DNA from: Synanceia verrucosa
Lineage: Eukaryota; Chordata; Actinopteri; Perciformes; Synanceiidae
NCBI GenBank assembly: GCA_029721515.1
Contig: CM056551.1
Location: forward strand, 28,940,437 to 29,004,436
Direction: 5' to 3'
DNA length: 64,000 bases
Part shown: one piece after another, positions 25,412-35,998 of the stretch
How the letters are laid out: every line of letters begins with the position of its first letter
Numbering within the stretch: the first letter of the stretch is position 1
Position numbers and translations under genes: made by a program
The notes under the pieces: model-generated
Seen by the model: the letters and a program-made list of their open reading frames with translations, nothing else
The model's database searches: none
Told to the model about the DNA's origin: nothing

Positions 25412-25451
<40 letters not shown>

Positions 25452-26436
25452 TGCCCTTTCCTTTCTCCACACACTCACTGCAAATCCACAAAAACAGGAA
25501 ACATGGGGAGAAACATTTGGCATCTTTCCTTTGTTTTTATTGTCGTCGTGGCGTCCAGATGTGTGTGTTCGTGTGTGTTATAATGAAGGGCGTGGCTTTG
25601 CACACACTCAGTATCAGAAGTATTCCACCCCTCCGCCAACCTCCGACAGCAGCGATGACACGAAACAAAGCCGCAGATCCTGAATTACATGCAGAGGAGC
25701 ACAAATACCAAACAGCAGCAGCGACACAAAGAAATAGAACGAGGGGATGATCTGGAGAGGCTCCACGTTCACGCAGACCCCAGCAGTCTGAGATAAGGAA
25801 TATTTTTGTTGGGCAAGATAAGGGGAGAGAAAGCAAACATATTACAGGGCTCAAAATTCTATATCTATAGCTGCTTTTGGTGAGTCCAATAATTCATTCA
25901 TTCATGGCCTCTGTTTCCTCTGCCTCTTGGAACATCTGCCTCATACATACATCACTGCGCTGATAAAGATCACAGACAGAATTGGTAATACGCTGTGAAT
26001 GGGGAGACCGAGGCGCTGATTAAATAACTTCGGTGGCACGGTAAAATTGAAGCGGCCGCGGGATGAAAGGCGACTTATCGGGGGCTTTATTAAAGGCAGC
26101 AGGGTGATTTTAGGTTTAAGGCGCAATGTCCTGCAACACTGCCAACAGATTTAAAAGAGAAAACAAAAATTGCCTTTTTTTGACCTCTGTCAATGTGTTC
26201 TCCCCCCAACACACACAACACATATAATGAAGGAGAAAGTATTATCCTATATGTGCCGGGAATGAGAATAAATATGAAACATGTGACCGAGAAGTTTTAT
26301 AACATCAGAAAGTGTTGCTCTTAAGGATTTTAAAAAGAATTTTCAGTGTAAAAAAATCATCCGTGATTTAATTTCTGATGTTATTTGAGTGTCATTGTGT
26401 CATTTAATTCAAAAGTACTGTTACCTTGAGACTCCT
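24961..26436. other. Non-coding DNA, no gene recognised
   Basis: Contains the (TG)n tract annotated separately. Overlapping open frames on both strands at 25280-25854 arise around it and have no domain. No RNA gene or further repeat ends recognised. Confidence 0.5.
25414..25450. repeat. (TG)n microsatellite
   Basis: An uninterrupted run of TG dinucleotides, a potential Z-DNA-forming tract. It accounts for the Cys-Val and His-Thr runs in local open frames. Confidence 0.95.
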
Positions 26437-26886
26437 TTAAGTCATTCAGTGCCAGTTTTATAAAACACAAAGTGTCTTGTTCCAGTGTTTTTGTCCATTT
26501 TGAGTCATATTTCTAGACCCACAGGATATTTAGTACTATGTCTCTGAAAACACTGAATATCTCAAATGAAAGAAGAGACTCTCTATTTCATCATGAAAAA
26601 AATGTTTGTTTTTACCTTGTTCCATTCTTGTTTTATCAGAGGTAGAGTAGAGGACACTTTCACCAAAATCACCACTTTTTGTTCAGATTCTGTTTGTTTT
26701 ACTCTCTAATCTCGATTGTCTCCACTTCCTGTTTTGATCTCTGTGGTGTATTCCGTCTCTTTATGGTCTGACTACATCTCCCAGAAGCCCCAAAATTACT
26801 CACAGGCTGTGGGAGAGCGTGATTGGTGACCAGCTGCCAAAAACCACTTTGACGTATTTTTACGTCGATGGCACTCAAAGAATTAT
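26437..26886 (-). mobile_element. TTAA-type short DNA element, copy E
   Basis: The start TTAAGTCATTCAGTGCCA at 26437 is a degenerate terminus. The end GACGTATTTTTACGTCGATG then GCACTCAAAGAATTA is slightly decayed (AATTA in place of GTTAA). The body is close to copies D and F. The subterminal palindrome GACGTATTTTTACGTC is intact. Confidence 0.85.
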
Positions 26887-27410
26887 TGTCAAAAAGACTC
26901 TTTGAGGAACTTCGCTGATATCAGCTTGAGTGTCAAACAACACAGTATATCATTTCATATAAATATAAATAATACTGTAGATGTTTCTAAACACTCTTGA
27001 ATGTTTTTAAAATTGGTTTTAACGTCCTCATCGTTCCAGCCAAAACGTGTCTCCTCTTTTCTTTTCTTTTCTAAGTTCAGTTTTTAAGGAAACATATTTT
27101 CTCCAGGGTGAAGGCTACAATTTTAAACACATAACAAAAAAATGCAACAACTATACTTAGATGTAAAGAAAAAAACTCAAGGTTTAGGTGACAAAGCTGC
27201 TGATTTAGTTTTGGCCTTAAAATGAGAAAAATACTCACTTTTTTTCTATTTCTTAATATTTCATACTAGCCTTGAACGTTTGCTGAGGAGGTGACAAAAG
27301 GCAGAAATGACATAAAACACTGCACCAAAGAAGGGAATCAGTCATGTTTGAATACAGGACACGTATGCAGAAATATATTTATTCATATTTATATTATATT
27401 TATTCAGGTA

Positions 27411-27464
27411 GCTTCCTGTCAGATCTCTGAATAATACAAATCCTGTTCGGATTTGACAGGAAGC
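27411..27464. repeat. Short inverted repeat, 15-bp arms
   Basis: GCTTCCTGTCAGATC (27411-27425) pairs with GATTTGACAGGAAGC (27450-27464) with one mismatch, which would be a G-U pair in RNA, around a 24-base loop. No flanking transposon features seen. Confidence 0.75.
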
Positions 27465-28092
27465 AAATGAAAGTTTAGTTTATTAGCAAAGAAAACAAGG
27501 AGACTGAGGGGTGGTGAACGAAAATCTAGACAAAGAAACTGGAAGGTTGGGAGCGACGAGGTTTACCTACAAAATGAAAGGAGGGAAGTGACAGGTGAGA
27601 TTTAAAGAAACTGGGAATTTACTCTGACGAGGAGTCAGGAGGAAAACAGGGAGGGGATTATCTAGGTGCTCGAGACTGGAGTTTTATGGTGATTTTGATT
27701 ATGGAAAACATATTTCTAAGTGACTTTCACAAAAAATAGAAAAAGTGTTGAAGGAAAGTGATTAAACGACACACAGGAAGGTCTTATCCGAACACATCCT
27801 CTCTATTTCCTGTCTCTTATGAGCAGTCTGTGCAGCATACGCCACAGTCTCCCTTTAGACACTGGGTTTGGAATAAACTTCCCCAAAAATAACCTTTAAC
27901 AGGAGGAAAACAAGAGGCTGCCTGTTCGGACGTACAGACGCAGCTGCCAATTTAGGTTAAACGGTCAGAAAGCTTCACTTAGTTACAGCTTTCAGTAAAA
28001 CGTGCCATAAAATAAAATAGGATTTATGTGAATCCACAACACACAGGGCTCTATAACAGGAGCTTTAACAGGAGTTTCTCCCTTTGTCTGTG

Positions 28093-28096
<4 letters not shown>

Positions 28097-28125
<29 letters not shown>
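28097..28125. repeat. (TA)n microsatellite
   Basis: Uninterrupted TA run following a T-rich segment. Confidence 0.95.
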
Positions 28126-28129
<4 letters not shown>

Positions 28130-29648
28130 GACCACTTCCTGACAAACCATAAAAATCTTTTAATTTTACTCTACTTTTCCCTGCATGTGTAAAGATTCAA
28201 CTCTATTTACATTCAGAGAAAAGCCTCAGAGGGATTTATCGGTGCTGATTGTCTCCGCCGTCCAACTCGTACAGTAGGAAACTGCATCAAACGAACAGAT
28301 GGCAGTGACACGAATTAAAAGCACAGAACAATAGTAGAATATAAACCAGAAATGACACCCAAAGTGGCTGTTGATTTATAGCCGTGCTGAGTTTGGTGCT
28401 GGGCTTCCATGTATATTAGCGCTACAAATCTGGGTCCATTTAGCAGGGAGATGCTCATACATACATCACCGACTCCTGCTCCAAGCCAAGGTCAGTCCTT
28501 ATTGCATCAATCTTTTCAGCAGAGGCTACTCCACACAGCAGCACTTTTGTAACTGTCGCGGCTGTAATGGAATCTTTTTTCTGGCGCTTCATCTTTCTCT
28601 TATCACATGAAATATATATTCAACTTCCCTTCTTTCCCCTCATTCTCCTGATTCTTTTTATTTTATCTGTAAAACATTCCTGGGGACCTCATCCCTTTTC
28701 TGGAGGGTGGAGGTGAAGCAGCACAGATTTTAACCCCTTCAGCTCCACACAGATGTAACACCATGAAAATTTAAAATGCATTTGGTAAAAATGGATTTGA
28801 CTCGTTTATAGGATGCTTGACGAGACATTTATTAAAATCCTTCCCTCTGCTGCTGCATGCATTATTCACAGCGTCATTTCCCCAAAGAAAGCACTCCAAA
28901 TGTGGACGTTTCTTTTTTAAAACATCCTTTTTTCCTGAGTTTGGATCCTAAATGTCACGACGAACCTCCTCATAAAGCACAGAGGAAGGCTGAATTGTGA
29001 GGTGCTGAGTCAGTTTCTGTTGTCCTGATTATTCACGCGACAGCCTCACGTAGTACTTTAATAAATGAAGAAATAATAAAATCAATCATTTTAAACAGCA
29101 GTGGACCATTTACAGCGAGGGGAGGGGGAAAAAGGAGAGAGCAGACTTTTAATTGATGAACTTGACCTGCTTTTCCCTGATAACAAATTTCATTTGTTCT
29201 ATAAAAATTATGCTCAAGTGACATTATTTGACGGGATCTTTATCACCTGCAGAGTAAATAAGAGTAATTTATGCTGTTTAATTTTGAGCGTGGATTATAA
29301 ATCATGGCTCTATCCTACATTATGGAGCTTGCATTGATGAGGGAAGTGGGGGTGCAGCTGATTGGGTTGTTAAGGTTGCAGCAGCAGCAGCGACTCGTTT
29401 TCCCAGCATGCATCTTTTCTTTACAGCCGTGCAGATTGATGCAGATGATAAGCACCCAGCACAGCCGAGTGGTGAAAGATAGACTTTTAAATAAATTATA
29501 AAGCGTGCATCATTAAAAGTCCGACAGCAGCTTGATGCAGGAACAGATTACAGGTGCGTGTTGTCGTTCCAGTTAATAATCCTCACTGTAAATCCAGTTC
29601 ATGCCTGATTGCTTTTGCGGTAATAACAACACAATCAAGTGATACAAC

Positions 29649-29700
29649 AAAGTGCAATGCATGATGATGATGGTAATAAAAATAAGATGCATTGCACTTT
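29649..29700. repeat. Perfect 14-bp inverted repeat
   Basis: AAAGTGCAATGCAT (29649-29662) and ATGCATTGCACTTT (29687-29700) are exact reverse complements separated by 24 bases. The arm contains AGTGCAAT, the seed-like string of the miR-130/301 group. The stem is too short and the surrounding sequence too unlike a typical precursor for me to call a microRNA. Confidence 0.8.
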
Positions 29701-29832
29701 AATATGACAAAATGTGACGTGAATTAACAGGGACGTAATTTCATCTGCAAAAGGCTGATTCGTCACAGCGAGCTCAGATCCTCCGTCAGAGAGATGGCTT
29801 CTGACAAATATCAGTCTGCGGTGATGAAGACA

Positions 29833-29848
29833 TGACAGCTGTCAATCA
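29833..29848 (-). promoter_or_regulatory. PBX-MEIS-like composite site
   Basis: The minus strand reads TGATTGACAGCTGTCA. TGATTGACAG is the known PBX-MEIS/PREP composite motif, and a second MEIS half-site (TGACAG on the opposite strand) overlaps it as a palindrome. It lies about 130 bp from the inverted repeat at 29649, in repeat-poor DNA. The motif is seen; enhancer function is only an inference. Confidence 0.25.
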
Positions 29849-30488
29849 TCTCCTGATATCGACGAAGTGGAGCGGCTCGCCCGCCGCGAGTTTGACCCGA
29901 GAGGCCACGGAGACACACACACTTGATTTATCCATCTATCAGATTATATTAGCAAACATAAAACAGCAGGGAGTGAAACAGAGATAGCTTAGAGGTACAG
30001 TTAATTAACAGCATGCTGCAGCCAGTTAGCTTAGCTTAGCTAGCCTGGCTCTGTTAGCAACCATGAAGATCATCAATAAATATTTTTAATGTCAAAATGT
30101 GGCTTCAAGAGAGGTTATGTGAGGAAGTTTTTGTTCCAGACTAAACTAGAAATGTCTTTAACACTGTGAAAGAATAAAGTGAAATCTTTATTTTGGCTAC
30201 ATCTTTAGAGACAGTTATGTGTTGTTACAAACCTAAATTACTGACATATTGAGCGGACAGTTGTTCAGTTACATTATCATTAGCCGAGACACAGACAGGT
30301 TTAACTGTTTCCCTAAAAAAAGAGAAAGGCTTTGTTTGCCATGTGATTTAGTTCAGACTAAAGGCAAAGTCCATTTCATGTTTTATTACTCGTTATATGA
30401 CTATAATAAAAAAGAGACTTGTGTTTTACAGATGGGACCTTTTTTTGGGACAGATTGTGTCTGCAGAGCCTCTAACAGGAGCCGACAC

Positions 30489-31151
30489 TAAGGCTGTGCG
30501 ATATGGATCAAATTCTGTATCCTGGTATAGCCAAGTTTATATCCAGATAATGATATATTCCGATATAGTATTTTTTTCTGATGTGTTTTTACTTTCCATT
30601 GCGCTCTCCTCTGTCTCCTCTGCAGCATTATCCCTTATAAGCTTTTATTCTGAAGGCTGACTATGAAAGTGACCGGACATCCGGCTTTGTTTGCACTGTA
30701 TTTTATTATAAAGTTTGGCTGGTGATAAAGATGTGTTTTAAACGATAATAAATCACACACAACACAAAGTCCTCCATGCTGCTTTACCTCTGTTTACTCC
30801 CGAGCTACAACTACCTCAAACCTGTCTTTACGGGTGACGTAAACATGCTACCACATAGCAGCAGCGTTGATGCGGTGACACCAGCCGTCATATTATTATA
30901 TCAGTGCTTCATACAATACACGTTTTGAACTCACATGATACATTTGGATTATCCAGCGTCATTCCGACGTTGAGTTGTACTTTACACGGCGTATCTAAAC
31001 CACAACCAGAGTAACGTTTATGTTAGCGTAGCAACAGAGCTAACTAAGTAGCTACATGTTAAAATTACAATATAAAAAACAGAGGCTTATATCGTACGGT
31101 AGACATTTTTCTACCGCATTACGGTATATATCATAATATCACACAGCTCTA
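30489..31151. mobile_element. 663-bp hAT-type element with 8-bp target duplication
   Basis: GCCGACAC lies directly outside both ends (30481-30488 and 31152-31159), a perfect 8-bp target duplication, the hallmark length of hAT elements. The left end is TAAGGCTGTGCGATATGG. The right end reverse-complemented is TAGAGCTGTGTGATATTATG, and the first 16 bases match at 13 positions. There is no transposase; the longest frame inside is short. It is a non-autonomous copy, probably fairly recent given the intact duplication. Confidence 0.88.
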
Positions 31152-32205
31152 GCCGACACTCTATGTGATGTCATATCTGACAGGTTTTTTATAAGTCAAT
31201 ATGGGACGGACACTTGAAATCCTGAAGAACATGAATGAATGTGACCAGTCTGAATGCATTTTCACTGCGGCTCTTTGCTGTAAATTCAGCCCACGTGCCT
31301 GAGGTTTCTTGCAGAATTCAACCCAAAAACATGACGAGGAAGAAAAATAAATCAACAGTAAAGTCTGGATTTACTTGTTGAAGCAGGTAAAGGTCAGAAA
31401 CAGGAACTAAAAAAGGGCGAGGAGGAGATAAAACTAGTTATTCAGGTGAAATGGAACATATAAGAAATATACCTGGAAAGTCATACGCTCATTTAGCATG
31501 AAATTGTTTTGTTGAGTGACATAAATGTAAATATGCTGGGTCAACACGTTGGCGTTACAATTACTTAATTATGAGGGGTAAAATCCAACATAATAATCAT
31601 TTGTTGGGTGAATATACAAAAGATCTGGAAAGTATTTACACCCAAATATAAAATGCTAATTTAGCAAGCGATGCAAATGCTAATTAGCTAACCATAGCAA
31701 ATAATGCTGCTGTGATTAGTGAGCACACTACGAAAACATTCAGTGATGAAATCATAGAGCGGATATTAACAAGTGATGTGACATTTCTGTGCAGTGCTTT
31801 ATTCTGAAGTCAGTTATTTTAAGTTAAGTAAAGGACTTATCTTAGCGTGTGTTTGAACTGTGTGCTGAACTTCAGGAAGTAAAGTTTCTAAAACTCCCGG
31901 CTCGCTCACTACTGCCACCTTCTGCTCTGGAGTTGTACATGCAATTTGCTATCTTACCCAAAATGCATTAGGTTCTGTCAACATCAATTTACACAACGTT
32001 AGGTTATTGCACATCATGCTAAAATTATTGCACATCATGCTAAAATAACCACAAAATATGACTATATATGGTAGAAGCTACATGTTACACTTAGATTAAT
32101 GCAGCAGACACTCGCAGTGAGCAGGTGAGGAGAGGAAACAGTGTGTTCTGTGTTCAGGAACACAGAACAGATGTTGGCAGAGGTCGTGACAGAAAACTGT
32201 AAAAG
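31152..32205. other. Non-coding DNA with a 21-bp tandem duplication
   Basis: A perfect 21-bp duplication (TTATTGCACATCATGCTAAAA) occupies 32004-32024 and 32025-32045. No gene or further repeat recognised. The last few bases approach the poly(A) signal of the candidate minus-strand gene. Confidence 0.55.
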
Positions 32206-32211
32206 TTTATT
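32206..32211 (-). terminator. Candidate poly(A) signal AATAAA
   Basis: The minus strand reads CCCAATAAACTTTTACAG, with a T/G-rich stretch just downstream. It lies about 160 nt after the TGA of the candidate terminal exon at 32368-32439. AATAAA alone is common in AT-rich DNA, so the call rests on its spacing to that exon. Confidence 0.4.
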
Positions 32212-32367
32212 GGGTTTTTTTTTTCACCATAAAGAATCTGCAGCACGTCCACGGTCTCCAGTCTGGACGCTGTTCGCCACGCAGCGTCCTGTATTCAGAT
32301 GAAGAAGGATTAATAACAGTCTTCCTGCTCTCGTCTGGTGCTGCAGAGCTTCCTTCGATCCCTGCTT

Positions 32368-32439
32368 TCAGAAGCCATTAGCACTCTTCCTCTTGAGAGA
32401 TAGAAGACGAAGCCCGGAGCCTCGGCCAGCGTCCTCTTC
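32368..32439 (-). CDS. Candidate 3'-terminal coding exon, gene not identified
   Basis: The minus strand has an acceptor (TTCTGGTTAGAGCAG) ending at 32440. A 23-codon frame to TGA follows, EEDAGRGSGLRLLSLKRKSA then Asn-Gly-Phe. Its codons favour purine-first triplets, and a poly(A) signal comes about 160 nt later. The other two frames are also open at first: one reaches TAA at 32310 and fits, in phase, the exon at 32744-32920; the third stops sooner. The phase-0 frame shown here fits the 51-nt exon at 34259-34309 instead. I cannot choose between these models, and I do not recognise the protein. It could also be the end of a non-coding transcript. Confidence 0.3.
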   Translation of the reverse strand, partial: EEDAGRGSGLRLLSLKRKSANGF

Positions 32440-32743
32440 CTGCTCTAACCAGAAATGACACGACGTCAATAACTTTACTGATTATTCTGCCCATTTGTTT
32501 TGTGCAATGCAGTTAACGAGCTTTATTATACAAAAAGACATTGTGAAAACCCAATAACCGTTCTTCATCGTTTGTTCTGATGAGGGTAACGGAGCGGTGT
32601 TAGCCTCCATCGTTTTGAAGTGTTTGTGTTCCTACATCAGCTGTCCTCCCTGCTCACCATTTATCTTCCCTGAACTGTCCTAACCCTTTCGAGCTTTCGC
32701 TGATGACAGATTTCAGAGTCTGGCTACAGTATCGTACACACAC

Positions 32744-32920
32744 CTGTCAGTTTGAGAGGAAGCCTCCACATGGCCGGCCTCCTCCTCCACAGCCACAGAC
32801 AGGTGGGAGGAGGCTCTGGCAGATGTAGCCATGAGGAATGGAGGTGGTGATGCCTCCGACAGGTCCTCTTCCCGACCTCTGGCCCCGATGCTCCACTCAA
32901 AGCCAGAGGGTTGTGGGAAC
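32744..32920 (-). CDS. Candidate internal coding exon, gene not identified
   Basis: The minus strand has acceptor GAAGCCTCAG ending at 32921 and donor GACAG|GTGTGTGT at 32744/32743. The enclosed 177 nt are divisible by three and keep a frame open. It includes Glu-Glu-Asp-Leu-Ser-Glu-Ala-Ser and later HLSVAVEEEAGHVEASSQTD. Codons such as GTG GAG GAG GAG GCC GGC look coding. The exon would start and end in phase 2 and join the frame of the downstream exon that ends at 32310. Another frame is open throughout as well, so the evidence is moderate. No domain recognised; acidic, serine-rich composition suggests a disordered tail. Confidence 0.33.
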
Positions 32921-33099
32921 CTGAGGCTTCAAGAGTTTGGTCACATGAAGGAAATTAAAAGAAATCATATATCATTTTAGAAAAATAGATGAGTCTGGGC
33001 ACTAGTCAGCCTCTCAATGTGAATAAAGCAGATATAGCAAAAATGACACCTTCAAAATAAGAGCGAGGAAAAGAGGGAAACACATCCACCAACACAACG

Positions 33100-33640
33100 G
33101 ACATGTGCAATAAATGAAGAGAGACTGCTGCAACTCTCTCATAATATTCATAAGGTACATGTGCAATACTGTTTATCTATTAATGTGAAATACCACTGTT
33201 ATTTATATTGTGCTACATTTCTGCGATAAATATTAATTATGTTTCTGCTGCAAATATCACATCTCTTCTGCAAATACAGGTGTTTTCATATCTTATATCA
33301 TATCATATTTTTATTTCTTATTTATGGGTACCTTTAAGCTGAGAGACTTATGTGTGCACAATGACAATAAAGACTCTTAAATCTTGAATTTACCTCTTAT
33401 ATATGTGCAATACTTTCATATACATCTTTTCATCTATTAATGTGCAATACCTCTGTCATTGATGTGTTATTTATTCATCTGTACCATTTACATAGTCAAC
33501 ATTTACGGCCCACTGTGTTCACTTGTAGATGTTTTAGCTTTTCCACCTGGTTGTTTTTCTACTGATGATCTTATCCTTATTTTTTTCACTTTGCAAATTC
33601 CCCCTCTTGTGGGACTAATAAAGGATTATCTTTTCTGATC
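33100..33640 (+). mobile_element. LINE-like 3' tail fragments, two in succession
   Basis: ACAATGACAATAAAGACTCT at about 33360 and GTGGGACTAATAAAGGATTA at about 33611 resemble 3' ends of fish L2/Rex1-type retrotransposons. TGTGCAATAC-type strings precede both. The second tail matches, in opposite orientation, the fragment at 43815. No reverse transcriptase sequence is present. Class assignment rests on remembered tail wording only. Confidence 0.45.
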
Positions 33641-34258
33641 TTATTAATAGTAAAGACTGACACATTTTTCAGTGAGCAGCAGAAAGCCAACAAACATGTA
33701 TACATGTTCAGTGGAACATTTACATCGATTTTACCTAATTTAAGAGGAGTACTTCACAATATTTTCAGAAAAGTGACTTAAAGCAGCTTTAACACAAAAA
33801 CAAAAATAATTCAGTTAACATTGTTGACATTAATTATATCAGTTGGATAAAAAAATATTCAAAATCAAAATATTCAGGTCTTTGTCACTTATTTCCAGGA
33901 CCTGCTTACTAAATAACAGGATCTGTTTTCATCTCTCTCCAGCTGTTGTTTTTTCCATTAAAGTGCAGAGTAAATATCATCTACAGGCTGCTCTTTTGCG
34001 TCAGATGCTCTTCTGTTTGTGGCTGTTGTCTTCAGCTGAATTTGACAAGCAGGGTGAAATTCCCCTCGCTCTCGTCATTGTGTTGCAACGAGCTCCAGGA
34101 GAAAGACAGAAGATAGAAACATGAGATCTCGTCTTGGATTTGTGCTTTCCTGTGGGGATAGCTGAAAACGTCATTTCTAACCGGGAGCCTTAAATGAGCA
34201 GTTGTGATTGAGCGAAGCTCACAGCCTGTCATCTAATCAGTAACTAACCCAGCCTTAC
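33641..34258. other. Non-coding or intronic DNA
   Basis: On the minus strand CTATCCCCACAG near 34110 forms a reasonable acceptor followed by a short frame open in more than one phase. I found no donor for it. Nothing else recognised. Confidence 0.4.
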
Positions 34259-34309
34259 CTTGCTGTTGCTGGAAAGCTGATGGACCAATCCACTCCTCTC
34301 CCTCCTCAG
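34259..34309 (-). CDS. Candidate 51-nt exon, gene not identified
   Basis: On the minus strand TGTTTTTGTAG ends at 34310 and the donor CAAG|GTAAGG falls at 34259/34258; both are close to vertebrate consensus. The 51 nt are open in two frames: LRRERSGLVHQLSSNSK (phase 0 at both ends) and one giving EEGEEWIGPSAFQQQQ. The phase-0 reading joins the terminal exon at 32368-32439 without a shift, which would give a basic, serine-containing C-terminus. The parent gene is not recognised; chance pairing of splice signals is possible. Confidence 0.3.
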
Positions 34310-34484
34310 CTACAAAAACACATGAAATCTGAAGGATCCGGATGTGTTCAACATCTGATATGTTTTTATTTCCCATAGTAAGAATCAAAGGGGGAAAAGA
34401 TAACCAGGATGTTAATGTGTGAGGTCACTAACGTTTGTCATCTGGTCTCAAACACTGACAGTTACCTTTACCGTCCGGCACATA
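34310..34484. other. Spacer before the Tc1-like element
   Basis: Short unique DNA between the candidate exon and the transposon. It would be intronic if the minus-strand gene model holds. Confidence 0.4.
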
Positions 34485-35732
34485 CACTATATTGACAAAA
34501 GTATTCGCTCACCTGCCTTGACTCACATATGAACTTAAGTGACATCCCATTCCTAATCCATAGAGTTCAGTATGACGTCGGTCCACCCTTTGCAGCTATA
34601 ACAGTTTCAGCTCTTCTGGGAAGGCTGTCCACAAGGTTTAGGAGTGTGTTTATGGGAATTTTTGACCATTCTTCCAGAAGTGTATTTGTGAGGTCACACA
34701 CTGATGTTGGATGAGAAGGTCTGGCTCTCAGTCTCTGCTCTAATTCATCCCAAAGGTGTTCTATCAGGTTGAGGTCAGGACTCTGTGCAGGCCAGTCATG
34801 TTCATCCACACCAGACTCTGTCATCCATGTCTTTATGGACCTTGCTTTGTGCACTGGTGCACAGTCATGTTGGAAGAGGAAGGGGCCAGCTCCAAACTGT
34901 TCCCACAAAGTTGGGAGCATGGAATTGTCCAAAATGTCTTGGTATGCTGAAGCATTCAGAGTTCCTTTCACTGGAACTAAGGGGCCAAGCCCAGCTCCTG
35001 AAAAACAACCCCACACCATAATCCCCCCTCCACCAAACTTTACACTTGGCACAATGCAGTCCGACAAGTATCGTTCTCCTGGCAACCACCAAACCCAGAC
35101 TCATCCATCAGATTGCCAGATGGAGAAGTGTGATTCGTCACTCCAGAGAACACGTCTCCACTGCTCTAGAGTCCAGTGGTGGTGTGCTTTACACCACTGC
35201 ATCCGATGCTTTGCATTGCACTTGGTGATGTATGGCTTGGATGCAGCTGCTCGGCCATGGAAACCCATTCCATGAAGCTCTCTGTGCACTGTTCTTGAGC
35301 TAATCTGAAGGCCACATGAAGTTTGGAGGTCTGTAGTGATTGACTCTGCAGAGAGTTGGTGACCTCTTCACACGATGCTCCTCAGCATCCTCTGACCCCG
35401 CTCCATCAGTTTACGTGGTCTACCACTTTGTGACCTAGTTGCTGTCGTTCTCAAACACTTCCACGTTCTTATAATACAGCTGACAGTTGACTGTGGAATA
35501 TTTAGGAGTGAGGAAATTTCATGACTGGATTTGTTGCACAGGTGGCATCCTATCACAGTTCCACGCTGGAATTCACTGAGCTCCTGAGAGCGACCCATTC
35601 TTTCACAAATGTTTGTAAAAGCAGTCTGCATGCCTAGGTGCTTGATTTTATACACCTGTGGCCATGGAAGTGATTGGAACACCTGATTCTGATTATTTGG
35701 ATGGGTGAGCAAATACTTTTGGCAATATAGTG
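34485..35732 (-). mobile_element. Tc1/mariner-type transposon, near complete
   Basis: The left end CACTATATTGACAAAAGTAT and the reverse complement of the right end CACTATATTGCCAAAAGTAT are near-identical inverted repeats that continue into (T/C)GCTCACC. TA lies directly outside both ends (34483-34484 and 35733-35734), the target duplication of this superfamily. The 1248-bp length is typical for Tc1-like elements. It contains one transposase gene on the minus strand with two stop codons, annotated separately. Together with the candidate exons at 32.3-34.3 kb, the element could sit in an intron. Confidence 0.95.
34567..35598 (-). pseudogene. Tc1-like transposase, two in-frame nonsense codons
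   Basis: Reading from the Met-Gly-Arg-Ser-Gln-Glu-Leu-Ser-Glu-Phe start at 35598 to the stop at 34567 gives one frame of 343 codons, the usual size for this family. Cut-and-paste transposition is the family role. An N-terminal paired-like helix-turn-helix region (SSLLNIPQSTVSCIIRTWK) is followed by a GRPRK motif. The DDE catalytic domain comes next: the first Asp in LWSDESHF, the second in FQHDCAPVH, and the Glu in DLNLIEHLWDE exactly 34 residues after the second Asp (DD34E). No frameshift is seen. TGA codons at 35368-35370 and 35101-35103 break the frame; both look like CGA-to-TGA changes from CpG decay. An upstream in-frame Met at 35631 is an alternative start. Confidence 0.92.
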
Positions 35733-35940
35733 TATCTGACAGGCTTGATTAACATTATAACAGGCAGCTCTGAGCTTCATGTTTAAGTCACAATGTATAG
35801 AAAAAGTAAGAGAGACCATAAATACTTTGCATATTTGCACCAGATTCTTTTACCTCTGCATCAGAGATTTTTCTTATCTTGCCTCCATGACACAGATTTG
35901 ATAGTTTGTTTTTGACTGAGCGTTGGTTGAGGTAATTCTT

Positions 35941-35998
<58 letters not shown>

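Larger units (their letters stand above)
26887..30488. other. Long non-coding stretch, no gene recognised
   Basis: No supported gene. It includes the hairpins at 27411 and 29649, a (TA)n tract and a PBX-MEIS-like site, each annotated separately. AGTTAGCTTAGCTTAGCTAG near 30024 with GCCTGGCTCTG resembles a common fish repeat fragment. Open frames at 28371, 29101 and 30249 carry no domain. Confidence 0.5.

Noticed and set aside
33843..34124. 93-codon plus-strand frame, and the minus-strand frame opposite at 34032-34232
   Set aside because: Neither has a domain. The minus-strand one has an acceptor (CTATCCCCACAG) but no usable donor before a stop.
34769..35275. Plus-strand frames of up to 168 codons
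   Set aside because: They are the antisense of the Tc1-like transposase gene.
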